From positions 1 through 5,664 of the forward strand of contig CAMVBD010000119.1 of assembly GCA_947165615.1 (NCBI GenBank): DNA of 5,664 nucleotides. Reading direction: 5' to 3'. Within the stretch, counting starts at the first letter, position 1. Each line of letters opens with the position of its first letter. Origin of the DNA: an uncultured Clostridia bacterium. Its GTDB lineage: Bacteria > Bacillota > Clostridia > Oscillospirales > Acutalibacteraceae. A program made the position numbers and the translations under genes. A model generated the notes under the pieces. That model saw only the letters and a program-made list of their open reading frames with translations, searched no databases and had not been told where the DNA came from. Positions 5,664-5,664 of this stretch are shown one piece after another.

Positions 5664-5664
5664 C

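Overview
The window looks like chromosomal DNA from a GC-rich anaerobic Firmicute, most likely an uncultured gut-type Clostridia/Oscillospirales lineage. This is inferred from strongly GC-biased third codon positions, consistent AAGGAG-type ribosome binding sites 5-9 nt before each start, and a large multi-[4Fe-4S] flavoprotein of a kind common in anaerobes. No taxonomic marker is present. All credible genes lie on the minus strand, so transcription runs from high to low coordinates.

Layout in transcription order: (1) 5663-5520, the last 47 codons of an unrecognised gene. (2) 5519-5289, a gene-free stretch of about 230 bases with several short GC-rich hairpins and one weak terminator-like stem followed by a T run. 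(3) 5288-4500, a 262-residue TIM-barrel sugar phosphate isomerase/epimerase (xylose isomerase-like, IolE/IolI/YcjR type). (4) 4499-4310, a non-coding spacer built from 7-base AATRCAA-type repeats in inverted arrays around a perfect GCGCGC-AAA-GCGCGC hairpin. (5) 4309-3131, a 392-residue Gfo/Idh/MocA oxidoreductase. (6) After 31 bases, 3099-2038, a second, clearly different Gfo/Idh/MocA oxidoreductase of 353 residues. (7) After 77 bases containing two back-to-back hairpins, 1959 to beyond base 1, the first 653 residues of an iron-sulfur/FAD/NAD(P) oxidoreductase with a GltD-like core.

Working hypothesis: the isomerase and the two NAD-linked sugar dehydrogenases form a small carbohydrate-processing cassette. 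Two Gfo/Idh/MocA proteins beside a COG1082-type TIM barrel recall systems that oxidise a sugar or glycoside to a keto intermediate and then isomerise or cleave it, such as inositol catabolism, the E. coli ycj cluster and gut C-glycoside cleavage. No transporter, glycoside hydrolase or regulator is visible, so the substrate cannot be named. The Fe-S flavoprotein could exchange electrons between NAD(P)H and a low-potential carrier, but its link to sugar metabolism rests only on position.

I found no CRISPR array, tRNA, rRNA, transposase or phage gene. The least expected non-coding feature is the heptad-repeat inverted element between the isomerase and the first dehydrogenase. I see no convincing evidence of a wholly new system.
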